In this document: positions 1 through 5,399 of the stretch, piece after piece | Layout: the number at the start of each line of letters is the position of its first letter | Position numbering within the stretch: position 1 is the stretch's first letter | NCBI GenBank assembly: GCA_034211115.1 | Contig: JAXHTH010000030.1 | Location: 1-6,396 of the forward strand | Direction: 5' to 3' | Length of the DNA stretch: 6,396 nucleotides | From: JAXHTH01 sp034211115 | GTDB taxonomy: Bacteria; Planctomycetota; Phycisphaerae; Phycisphaerales; SM1A02 | Program-made: the position numbers and the translations under genes | Notes under the pieces: model-generated | Seen by the model: the letters and a program-made list of their open reading frames with translations, nothing else | Told to the model about the DNA's origin: nothing | Database searches by the model: none

Positions 1-309
1 AGGGGATGGACCCAGCGCACGACGGTCAGCCCCTCGCTGTTCCGCACCGCCCGCGAACTGGGACGCAACCTCGATCTCTCCGCGTGGTTCAATCGCCCCT
101 CTCTCATCGTGATCGGCTACCTGCGGGAGTCGGCGTGCCCGATCCCGTTGCGCGTCGCCGGCCGGACGGTGAACAGCGAGGGGCTGACCGTCGTGCGCTG
201 GGTCCATCCCCTGCCGCTCATCGAGCCGATCGCGTTCCCGGAGCCGGAAGAGGAGGAGGGTTCGGCCCAAGCTCAATCCGACGAACCGCCGGCCGGGGCG
301 ACGCCGTAA
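1..309 (+). CDS. C-terminal part of an unrecognised protein (5' end outside window)
   Basis: An open frame enters from the left edge in frame 1 and ends at TAA (307-309), giving 102 residues of a longer protein. The visible part has a mixed polar stretch (residues 1-34), a short hydrophobic beta-like segment around PSLIVIGYL (33-41), a region that could be a small beta domain (about 48-79), and then an acidic, proline- and alanine-rich tail starting at EPEEEEG (81-87), which is probably disordered. No transmembrane helix, signal peptide or catalytic motif is visible, so no function can be given. An internal ATG at 109 would give a 66-residue protein, but the frame stays open with similar composition back to base 1, so a cut gene is more likely. 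It ends 38 bases before the ABC ATPase gene on the same strand, so the two could share a transcript; nothing seen shows that they work together. Confidence 0.6.
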   Translation, partial: RGWTQRTTVSPSLFRTARELGRNLDLSAWFNRPSLIVIGYLRESACPIPLRVAGRTVNSEGLTVVRWVHPLPLIEPIAFPEPEEEEGSAQAQSDEPPAGATP

Positions 310-347
310 GATAGTCACGGGCATCCTCCCGCCCGAGGGACCAGACC

Positions 348-1295
348 ATGGCCATGATCGAGACGATCAACCTCACCAAGAAATACGGTGAACTGGTCGC
401 ACTCAACAACCTGAACCTCACGATCAACGAAGGCGACTGCTTCGGCTTCATCGGTCCCAACGGCGCGGGCAAGACGACCACGATCAAGATCCTCGCCACC
501 CTCCTCAAGCCCACCTGGGGCGAGGCCCGCATCGACGGCAAGGTCATCGGCTACCAGAACCCCCAGATCCGCCCCATCATGGGCTACGTCCCCGACTTCA
601 TGGGCGCCTACGAGGACATGGTGGTCAGCGAGTACCTGGAGTTCTTCGCCGCCTGCTACAACATCCACGGCCGGCAGCGCGACCAGGTCGTCCGCGATGT
701 GCTCGATCTCACCGATCTCAGTTACAAGGCCAACGCGGAGGTGACCGGCCTGTCGCGCGGCATGAGCCAGCGATTGTCCATCGCCCGCGTGCTGCTGCAC
801 GATCCGAAGGTGCTGCTGCTGGACGAGCCGGCCTCGGGCCTGGACCCCCGGGCCCGCATCGAGATCCGCGAGCTGCTCAAGGAGCTGCGGCGGATGGGCA
901 AGACCATCGTCATCAGCTCCCACATCCTCCACGAGCTGGCCGAGCTGTGCAACGCGGTGGGCATCATCGAGCAGGGCAGCCTCGTCTTCTCCGGGCCCGT
1001 CAGCGAGATCATGGCCAAGGTCAGCATGGGGATGGTCGTGCACGTGACCGTGGACGACCGCGTCGAGCAGGCGGCGAAACTGCTCGCGCAGGTCAAGGGC
1101 ATCAGCCAGGTGGACATCACCCAGCACAACGGCAAGCCCCGCATCGACGTCACCATCGAGCTGGACAGCGGGCTGATGGTCTCCGAGCTCCCCGCCCGCC
1201 TCATCGCCCAGGGCTTCCGCGTCTCATCCCTGCAGCAGGAACAGGTCAACCTCGAGACCGCGTTCATGCGCCTGACGAAGGGCCTGGTGAGCTAG
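348..1295 (+). CDS. ABC-2-type transporter ATP-binding protein
   Basis: A 315-residue cytoplasmic ATPase subunit of the ABC-2 export type (CcmA/DrrA-like), expected to power a membrane permease. Motifs in order: Walker A GPNGAGKT (36-43), signature LSRGM (135-139, in place of LSGGQ), Walker B VLLLDEP (155-161), D-loop GLDP (164-167) and the switch histidine H192 in SSH. The usual Q-loop glutamine after GYVP appears to be D83. Residues from about 210 to the end form an accessory domain like the DUF4162 tail of this family, ending in the typical LETAFMRLT. Length fits the family. The start at 348 is favoured over the Met codon at 354 because GAGGGA (335-340) lies 7 bases upstream. No permease follows: the next gene is convergent. 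The partner may lie upstream beyond the window or elsewhere. Substrate cannot be told. ATPase assignment is very secure; export direction comes from family knowledge. Confidence 0.95.
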   Translation: MAMIETINLTKKYGELVALNNLNLTINEGDCFGFIGPNGAGKTTTIKILATLLKPTWGEARIDGKVIGYQNPQIRPIMGYVPDFMGAYEDMVVSEYLEFFAACYNIHGRQRDQVVRDVLDLTDLSYKANAEVTGLSRGMSQRLSIARVLLHDPKVLLLDEPASGLDPRARIEIRELLKELRRMGKTIVISSHILHELAELCNAVGIIEQGSLVFSGPVSEIMAKVSMGMVVHVTVDDRVEQAAKLLAQVKGISQVDITQHNGKPRIDVTIELDSGLMVSELPARLIAQGFRVSSLQQEQVNLETAFMRLTKGLVS

Positions 1296-1301
1296 CGGAG
1301 A

Positions 1302-1333
1302 AGGCATCAGGGCATCAAGGCATCATGGCATCG
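1302..1333 (+). repeat. Octamer tandem array 1, consensus NGGCATCA
   Basis: Four units of exactly 8 bases run from 1302: AGGCATCA, GGGCATCA, AGGCATCA and TGGCATCG. Only the first and last bases of a unit vary. The array starts 6 bases after the ABC ATPase stop codon and runs into a G-rich tract (1334-1346). The same unit, also followed by an A-plus-G-run block, recurs at 2766-2813. It does not look like a protein-binding palindrome or a CRISPR. Confidence 0.8.
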
Positions 1334-1417
1334 AGGGGGGAGGGGGACTGGGTTCGCGCCGCGCCCGCGAGCCGCGGCGTCCTCGCCAGCGGCTCTCCTG
1401 CGAACAACCGGAGCTTC

Positions 1418-1433
1418 CGCCGCTTCGGCGGCG
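1418..1433. terminator. GC-rich hairpin with UUCG loop, possible terminator
   Basis: On the plus strand CGCCGC (1418-1423) pairs perfectly with GCGGCG (1428-1433) around TTCG, giving a 6-bp stem with the very stable C(UUCG)G tetraloop. It lies between the convergent ABC ATPase and membrane-protein genes, where a terminator is expected. No T-run follows on either strand, so it may act only as an mRNA 3'-end stabiliser or a Rho-assisted end. Confidence 0.4.
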
Positions 1434-1452
1434 CCGAGACCTGCAGCGCAGC

Positions 1453-1472
1453 GGAAGGTCGTGCGGCCTTCC
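1453..1472. terminator. Hairpin abutting the membrane-protein stop codon, possible terminator
   Basis: GGAAGGTC (1453-1460) pairs with GGCCTTCC (1465-1472) around GTGC, including one T-G wobble. The hairpin directly touches the stop codon of the minus-strand gene (TAG read from 1475 to 1473). On the minus-strand transcript the wobble becomes a C-A mismatch but the outer six pairs remain. No T-run follows, so a terminator role is only suggested by position. Confidence 0.35.
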
Positions 1473-2357
1473 CTAGCCGAACCGGGCCCGCAGCCACCAC
1501 GAAACAGCGCCGAGACAAATGCCGCCGATCAGGATGTACGATCCGGCGCGGATGAACCCGGCGGATGTGCGCTTCAGTCGGCGCGGATCCTGTTGGAAGC
1601 CGATCACGAAGTACTTGGGCGCCGGTCCGAAGCCGCGCCGTTCGAAGTCCACCCGCACCGGGCCGGGAAGTTCCAGCTCGTCGAGGACACCGTCGTGCTC
1701 GGCGACTGCGCCTGTCTCGATGAGCCCCATTCGACGTTCGAGGACGCGAATGTACGCCGCCACACCGCCTCGCGCTGCCGCCGGGTCCGAAACGATCGGC
1801 ACGTAGCGGATGGAAGGGGTATTGTCCCGTACCACGTCGGATGCGGCGTCCGTCAGCGCGATGCCGGAGACGCTGACCCAATTCGACGATGGCTTGGTCC
1901 CGGCCTCCAAGGCGCTGATCGAGAGATGCTCCTGCTGCGTCATCGCGCCGGCGCGGATGTGCATATACGCGGCGATGATGATGAACACGGCGCCCAGGAA
2001 GATCGCCGTCCAGGAGAGCCAGCGGAGCACGCCGCCTCGCGGTGAGACACTGTCCTCGACTTCATTCGCCCAGCGCGAGCGGCGGGACGCGGGCGCGCGT
2101 TCGGATCGATCGCCTCGGCCGGCGCGTGAAGGCGCCGCCCCGCCCGTTCGCCACCGCTGCACGATCCAGATGACGCCCGCAACCGGCAGAAAGAGGAGCA
2201 CGGCGACGATGAGCCCGGTGAAGAAGGTGTCGTACTTGCCGCGGTGTTCCAACTGCCACTCGGCGAGCCATCGGTACGGGCCGACGTACAACCAGCCCAT
2301 CAGGATCACTGCGAAGCCGATGGCACACGCCGCGCACTGGTAGATCTTCGGCATCAT
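1473..2357 (-). CDS. Unrecognised four-helix integral membrane protein
   Basis: A 294-residue protein I cannot assign to a family. Hydrophobic segments lie at about 8-26, 45-67, 112-131 and 270-288. The loop between helices 2 and 3 (68-111) is rich in arginine (for example R92, R93, R95), so by the positive-inside rule it should be cytoplasmic; this places the roughly 138-residue segment 132-269 outside the membrane, with a short C-terminal RARFG inside. The outer segment has WVSVSGIAL (160-168) followed by alternating hydrophobic strands, loosely reminiscent of DUF3592-type membrane proteins, but too weakly to name it. The frame is open upstream to an ATG at 2576, but the upstream residues look non-biological (Ser/Thr/Pro/Ala-rich). 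A Shine-Dalgarno at 2366-2371 and a promoter at 2440-2467 support MMPKIYQ at 2357. The second ATG at 2354 is an equal alternative. It is convergent with the ABC ATPase and probably monocistronic. Confidence 0.75.
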   Translation of the reverse strand: MMPKIYQCAACAIGFAVILMGWLYVGPYRWLAEWQLEHRGKYDTFFTGLIVAVLLFLPVAGVIWIVQRWRTGGAAPSRAGRGDRSERAPASRRSRWANEVEDSVSPRGGVLRWLSWTAIFLGAVFIIIAAYMHIRAGAMTQQEHLSISALEAGTKPSSNWVSVSGIALTDAASDVVRDNTPSIRYVPIVSDPAAARGGVAAYIRVLERRMGLIETGAVAEHDGVLDELELPGPVRVDFERRGFGPAPKYFVIGFQQDPRRLKRTSAGFIRAGSYILIGGICLGAVSWWLRARFG

Positions 2358-2365
2358 GTTCGCCC

Positions 2366-2371
2366 ACCTCC
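2366..2371 (-). promoter_or_regulatory. Shine-Dalgarno GGAGGT for the membrane-protein gene
   Basis: Read on the minus strand, GGAGGT lies 8 bases before the ATG at 2357. It decides the start against the much longer upstream open frame, which begins at 2576. Confidence 0.65.
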
Positions 2372-2439
2372 CCGTTCGCGGATGGCGCCACCCCGGCGAC
2401 GGGTCGCGTTTCGATCGCTTCGCCGGAGCGGCAGGGGCC

Positions 2440-2467
2440 AGCATATCAGGTGGCGGTGACCGTTCAA
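2440..2467 (-). promoter_or_regulatory. Sigma-70-like promoter with extended -10
   Basis: On the minus strand TTGAAC (2467-2462) is followed after 16 bases by TATGCT (2445-2440), and TG stands one base before the -10 (extended -10, TGATATGCT). Transcription would begin near 2433 and leave a leader of about 75 bases containing the Shine-Dalgarno at 2366-2371. It lies between the DUF2164 stop codon and the membrane-protein start, so it separates the two genes transcriptionally. Prediction is by motif only. Confidence 0.5.
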
Positions 2468-2517
2468 GCACCGCCGGCGCGGGATCGGCACCACTGGTCA
2501 ATGCCCGGTGCGCTGCC

Positions 2518-2760
2518 TCAAACGTCATACTCCACCCGCTCGTGGAGGTCGCCCTCCAGGTCCAGGAGCTTGCCACCTATCCAGGCCTGGGCGTCGGCGA
2601 TCGCGCGGTTGTAGGCGCTGGCGCCGATCAGCTTGACCATGAACTCGAAGAGCCGCTCCGTCTGGAGCAGCCCCAGGTCGCGGTCGAGGTTCTCGCGCAC
2701 GTACTCCTGCAGCGCCCGGTAGATGCGGTCCTTCTCTTCGGCGGGGAAGTCGATGGGCAT
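2518..2760 (-). CDS. DUF2164-family small protein
   Basis: An 80-residue protein that matches the small DUF2164 family, whose function is unknown. Recognisable features are the N-terminal FPAEEKDRI (5-13), where an I-x-F-x-x-E-E-K pattern is typical; a predicted helix with YVRENLDRDLG (20-30); the LLxxxRLFEFM stretch (31-41); and the conserved YN-x4-DAQ motif (Y50, N51, D56, A57, Q58). Length is normal for the family (about 80). There is no signal peptide or membrane segment. The open frame continues upstream to 2919, but those codons run through the octamer array and non-conserved sequence, so the start MPIDF at 2760 is preferred; it has no Shine-Dalgarno. It is divergent from nadK, and its start lies 5 bases from the edge of array 2, so its leader would consist largely of the array. 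Confidence 0.85.
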   Translation of the reverse strand: MPIDFPAEEKDRIYRALQEYVRENLDRDLGLLQTERLFEFMVKLIGASAYNRAIADAQAWIGGKLLDLEGDLHERVEYDV

Positions 2761-2765
2761 GGTGG

Positions 2766-2813
2766 AGGCATCATGGCACCATGGCGTCGTGGCATCAAGG
2801 GGGAGAGGCATCA
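2766..2813 (+). repeat. Octamer tandem array 2, consensus NGGCATCA
   Basis: Six consecutive 8-base blocks in exact register: AGGCATCA, TGGCACCA, TGGCGTCG, TGGCATCA, AGGGGGAG and AGGCATCA. Five fit the unit of array 1, and the fifth block is an A-plus-G-run like the tract that follows array 1. It occupies the nadK/DUF2164 divergent region, directly upstream of the DUF2164 start, in the same orientation on the plus strand as array 1. Confidence 0.8.
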
Positions 2814-2904
2814 AGGGTTCCGCGTTCGGGAGTGCGTGATGCAGCCGCAGCAGGCTTGCCTCTTCGCCTCTTCCGCCCGTTGAGCGATCCCGCGCCGATC
2901 CCTC

Positions 2905-2910
2905 TACAAT
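2905..2910 (+). promoter_or_regulatory. -10 element TACAAT for leaderless nadK transcription
   Basis: TACAAT matches the -10 consensus at five of six bases and is separated by the 7 bases GCCCCCC from the ATG at 2918, so transcription would begin at or next to the start codon. There is no Shine-Dalgarno. A possible -35, TTGAGC (2880-2885), sits at a long 19-base spacing and is weak. The same arrangement precedes serS. Confidence 0.5.
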
Positions 2911-2917
2911 GCCCCCC

Positions 2918-3787
2918 ATGTCCGACGCCCCCCGTCCGCGCGTGGTGCTCGTGGCCGACCGGTCTCAGCCGGAGATCGCCCAGACGTGCGCGCGGCTGCG
3001 GGAGGTGATGTCGCGTCACGCGGAGCTGGCGGGCGAGCTGGCCCCGGACGGCGAGCCCCTGCCCGGCCGGCTCGAGGCGGATCTCGCCCTCGTGGTGGGG
3101 GGGGACGGGACGCTCATCCGACAGGCCCGCCGGCTGGCCGACCGCGACATTCCCCTCATCGGCGTCAACGTGGGCCGGCTGGGCTTCCTCGCCGAGTTCG
3201 ACGCCCAGAGCTTCGCCGAGCAGGCGGAGGTCATCTTCGGCCCCGCCCCGCGCATTCACGAGTACATGCTGCTGGCCACCGTCGTGCGCGATGCGGATGG
3301 CCGGATGCGGCGCGAGGACGTCGCGGTCAACGACTGCATCATCAGCGCCGGCGAGCCGTTCCGGATGATCGAGCTGGCCATGTCCATCGACGGCGTGGAA
3401 GGACCCACCCTGACGGGGGACGGGGTGATCGTGTGCACGCCGATCGGATCGACGGCGTACAACGTGTCCGCGGGCGGGCCGATCGTGTATCCCACGCAGG
3501 AGGCGATGGTGATCACGCCGCTGGCGGCCCACAGCCTCGCGTTCCGCCCCATCGTCCTGCACGCGGAGAGCGTCCTGCGCATCCAGGTCCTCCGCGCGAA
3601 TGCGGGTACGGCGCTCGTGCCTGACGGGCAGGCGACGCTGTCGCTTCGTGTCGGCGACATGGTCGAGATCCGGCGTCACGAGAAGAAGGCGCCCTTCGTG
3701 GCGAACTCGGCGACCTCCTACTGGGGCATCCTCCTGGAGAAGCTCCGCTGGGCCGCCCCGCCCACGTACCGGGACAGAGGAAGATAG
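2918..3787 (+). CDS. nadK: NAD kinase
   Basis: NAD kinase (ATP- or polyphosphate-NAD kinase) phosphorylates NAD to NADP in the cytoplasm and is the sole route to NADP in most bacteria. From the start at 2918 it has 289 residues, normal for the family. Motifs: GGDGT (61-65, catalytic D63), NVGRLGFLAEF (84-94), the nicotinamide-side VNDC (137-140), TPIGSTAYN (174-182, where P-T-G-S-T is more usual, so Ile replaces Thr), SAGGP (184-188), HSLAFRP (205-211) and DGQ (236-238). All key residues are present, so it should be active. An in-frame ATG at 2909 would add Met-Pro-Pro but overlaps the TACAAT element, so 2918 is preferred. It has no Shine-Dalgarno. It is divergent from DUF2164 and followed by serS on the same strand after 151 bases, which has its own start signature. 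Its TAG stop overlaps the first unit of array 3. Confidence 0.96.
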   Translation: MSDAPRPRVVLVADRSQPEIAQTCARLREVMSRHAELAGELAPDGEPLPGRLEADLALVVGGDGTLIRQARRLADRDIPLIGVNVGRLGFLAEFDAQSFAEQAEVIFGPAPRIHEYMLLATVVRDADGRMRREDVAVNDCIISAGEPFRMIELAMSIDGVEGPTLTGDGVIVCTPIGSTAYNVSAGGPIVYPTQEAMVITPLAAHSLAFRPIVLHAESVLRIQVLRANAGTALVPDGQATLSLRVGDMVEIRRHEKKAPFVANSATSYWGILLEKLRWAAPPTYRDRGR

Positions 3788-3832
3788 GCTTGAGGCTTGA
3801 AGACCTGGAGACCTGAAGGCTTGGAGGCTTGA
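3786..3832 (+). repeat. Octamer tandem array 3, consensus AGRCYTGR
   Basis: A 7-base copy (AGGCTTG, 3786-3792) that begins inside the nadK TAG stop is followed by five exact-register octamers: AGGCTTGA, AGACCTGG, AGACCTGA, AGGCTTGG and AGGCTTGA. The unit differs from AGGCATCA of arrays 1 and 2 at only two positions (AGGCWTSA covers both), with the same period and orientation. Bases 3 and 5 change together (G/T or A/C) between units. Confidence 0.8.
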
Positions 3833-3926
3833 GCTCGGAGGCGCGGATCACCGGCAGCGTCCGCCGCCGACCGCCCTTCACTTCGTCTCTCCGTCTCCCC
3901 CTCCGTGCCCTCGCGCCCTCCTCTGC

Positions 3927-3932
3927 TACCAT
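3927..3932 (+). promoter_or_regulatory. -10 element TACCAT for leaderless serS transcription
   Basis: TACCAT is followed by six C bases and then ATG (3939), so the hexamer lies at -12 to -7 relative to the A of the start codon, as expected for leaderless transcription. Upstream is a long pyrimidine-rich stretch with no Shine-Dalgarno and no clear -35. The block CTACMAT plus a C-run plus ATG is shared with nadK. Confidence 0.45.
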
Positions 3933-3938
3933 CCCCCC

Positions 3939-5336
3939 ATGATCGATCTCAGGCAGCTTCGGGAGGATCCGGATCGCTTCATCCAGGGCGCCCGCGACAA
4001 GGGCTACGATGTGGACATCCCGCGCCTGCTCGAGCTGGACGAGCAGCGTCGCGCGATCATGGCCGAGCAGGAGTCCGCCCGGGCCGAGCAGAAGCGCATC
4101 AGCAAGGAGATCGGGCCGCAGATCGGCAGGCTCAAGGGCCGCCTGAAGAAGGCCGCGCCCCCGGAAAGCGATGAGCTGGAACGCGAGATCGCCGAGCTGG
4201 AGGACAAGCCCAAGGCCCTCAAGGCCACGATCCAGACCTGCGATGACCGGCTGGCGGCGATCACCGGCGAGTTCGACGCGCTGCTGCTGCTGGTGCCCCA
4301 GCCGCCCGATCCGGATGTGCCCCAAGGGGCGAGCGAAGAGGACAACGTCCAGCGCCGCCGCTGGACCCCCGGATGGTTCGATCCGGACAGGTCATTCGTT
4401 GACAACAAGGGCTTCGAGCCGCAGTCGCACATCGACCTGATGCGCGCCCTGGGGATGGTGGACTTCGAGCGGGCCGTCAAGATGGCCGGTACGCGGCACT
4501 ACCTTCTCACCGGCGACGGCATGCGGCTGCACCAGGCCGTCCTCCGCTTCGGCTTCGACGCCATCACGACCCGGCACGGCTTTGCGCCCATGTCCATCCC
4601 CGTCATCGTGCGCGAGGAGTGCATGGTCGGCACCGGCTTCTTCCCCGAAGGACGCGACCAGGCGTATCACATCGAGGAATCGCGCCGCGGGGCGGGGCAC
4701 GACCTCTTCCTCACCGGCACGGGCGAGGTCGCCCTGATGGGCCTGCACGCCGACGAGATCCTCGAGATCGACACGCTGCCCCTCCAGTACGCGACGATCT
4801 CGACGTGCTTCCGGCGCGAGGCGGGTGCGGCGGGGAAGGACACCGCAGGTCTGTATCGCATCCACCAGTTCGACAAGGTCGAGCAGGTGGTGATCTGCCG
4901 GGCCGATGAGGCCGAGAGCCGCGCGTGGCATGAGAAGATGATCGCCATCGTCGAGGAGTTGCTTCAGCAGCTCGAATTGCCGTACCGGCTCATGCAGTGC
5001 TGCACAGGCGACCTCGGGCCGAAGAACGCCGACATGATCGACATCGAGTGCTGGATGCCCTCACGCGGCGAGGTCGATGAGCACGGCCGGCCGGCGGGCG
5101 CCTACGGCGAGACACATTCCGCCTCGCGGCTCTATGACTACCAGTGTCGTCGGCTCAACCTGCGCTACCGCGGCGAGGACCGGAAGACCGTCTTCTGCCA
5201 CAGCCTGAACAACACGGTCATCGCCTCGCCCCGCATTCTCATCCCGATCGTCGAGCTGTACCAGAACGCGGACGGCACGATCACGATTCCGGAGGCCCTC
5301 CGGCCGTACATGAACGGCCGGGAGCGGATCGGGTAG
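3939..5336 (+). CDS. serS: Seryl-tRNA synthetase
   Basis: A class II aminoacyl-tRNA synthetase that charges tRNA-Ser (and tRNA-Sec where present) with serine in the cytoplasm. It has 465 residues, somewhat longer than the usual 420-430. Residues 1 to about 115 form the N-terminal tRNA-binding arm: MIDLRQLREDPD, then a charged coiled coil at about 33-112. The catalytic domain has the serine-binding loop as TGE (261-263, usually TAE), motif 2 TCFRREAG (289-296) with YRIHQFDKVE (306-315), DIECWMP (368-374) and motif 3 around LNNTVIASPR (423-432) with R432 retained. Where bacterial enzymes usually have a REISSCSN-like stretch, this one has GETHSASR (390-397) after a short extra segment, EVDEHGRPAG (378-387). 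Motif 3 lacks the usual glycines (N-G-S-G). The variant looks coherent and in frame, so I take it for a lineage form of SerRS, not a decayed copy. It starts with no Shine-Dalgarno but a leaderless-type signature, and converges with the downstream minus-strand gene. Confidence 0.96.
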   Translation: MIDLRQLREDPDRFIQGARDKGYDVDIPRLLELDEQRRAIMAEQESARAEQKRISKEIGPQIGRLKGRLKKAAPPESDELEREIAELEDKPKALKATIQTCDDRLAAITGEFDALLLLVPQPPDPDVPQGASEEDNVQRRRWTPGWFDPDRSFVDNKGFEPQSHIDLMRALGMVDFERAVKMAGTRHYLLTGDGMRLHQAVLRFGFDAITTRHGFAPMSIPVIVREECMVGTGFFPEGRDQAYHIEESRRGAGHDLFLTGTGEVALMGLHADEILEIDTLPLQYATISTCFRREAGAAGKDTAGLYRIHQFDKVEQVVICRADEAESRAWHEKMIAIVEELLQQLELPYRLMQCCTGDLGPKNADMIDIECWMPSRGEVDEHGRPAGAYGETHSASRLYDYQCRRLNLRYRGEDRKTVFCHSLNNTVIASPRILIPIVELYQNADGTITIPEALRPYMNGRERIG

Positions 5337-5399
5337 GGGGGGATCACACCGAGCCCCGGCGTCAAAGCGAGCTTCTCCCTCACATCATTGAGCGCAGGG

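Noticed and set aside
307..312. TAAGAT as a -10 element for the ABC ATPase gene
   Set aside because: It overlaps the stop codon of the preceding gene, has no recognisable -35 at proper distance, and the gene has a Shine-Dalgarno; the evidence is too thin.
315..1127. Long minus-strand open frame of 270 codons opposite the ABC ATPase
   Set aside because: It is antisense to a gene with all ABC motifs; its His-, Asp- and Leu-rich product is typical of a high-GC shadow frame and shows no motif.
1335..1352. G-quadruplex at the G-rich tract after array 1
   Set aside because: Only three separated G-runs of three or more are present, so a canonical four-run motif is not met without splitting the six-G run.
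1302..2813. CRISPR or riboswitch interpretation of the octamer arrays
   Set aside because: Units are only 8 bases with no spacers, no cas genes are present, and no folded aptamer pattern is visible.
2909..2917. ATG at 2909 as the nadK start
   Set aside because: It overlaps the TACAAT element, has no Shine-Dalgarno and adds only Met-Pro-Pro; 2918 fits the same signature as serS.
2761..2919. N-terminal extension of the DUF2164 protein to an ATG at 2919
   Set aside because: The added 53 residues would be translated through the octamer array and lie outside the family's conserved length.
3513..4325. Long minus-strand open frame of 270 codons across the nadK end, the gap and the serS start
   Set aside because: It spans two well-supported plus-strand genes and their gap, has a low-complexity Arg/Gly/Pro product, and matches nothing.
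5337..5399. Terminator between serS and the receiver-like gene
   Set aside because: Only 4-bp GGGG/CCCC and CCCT/AGGG pairings with long loops could be found, with no T-run; no credible terminator is visible.
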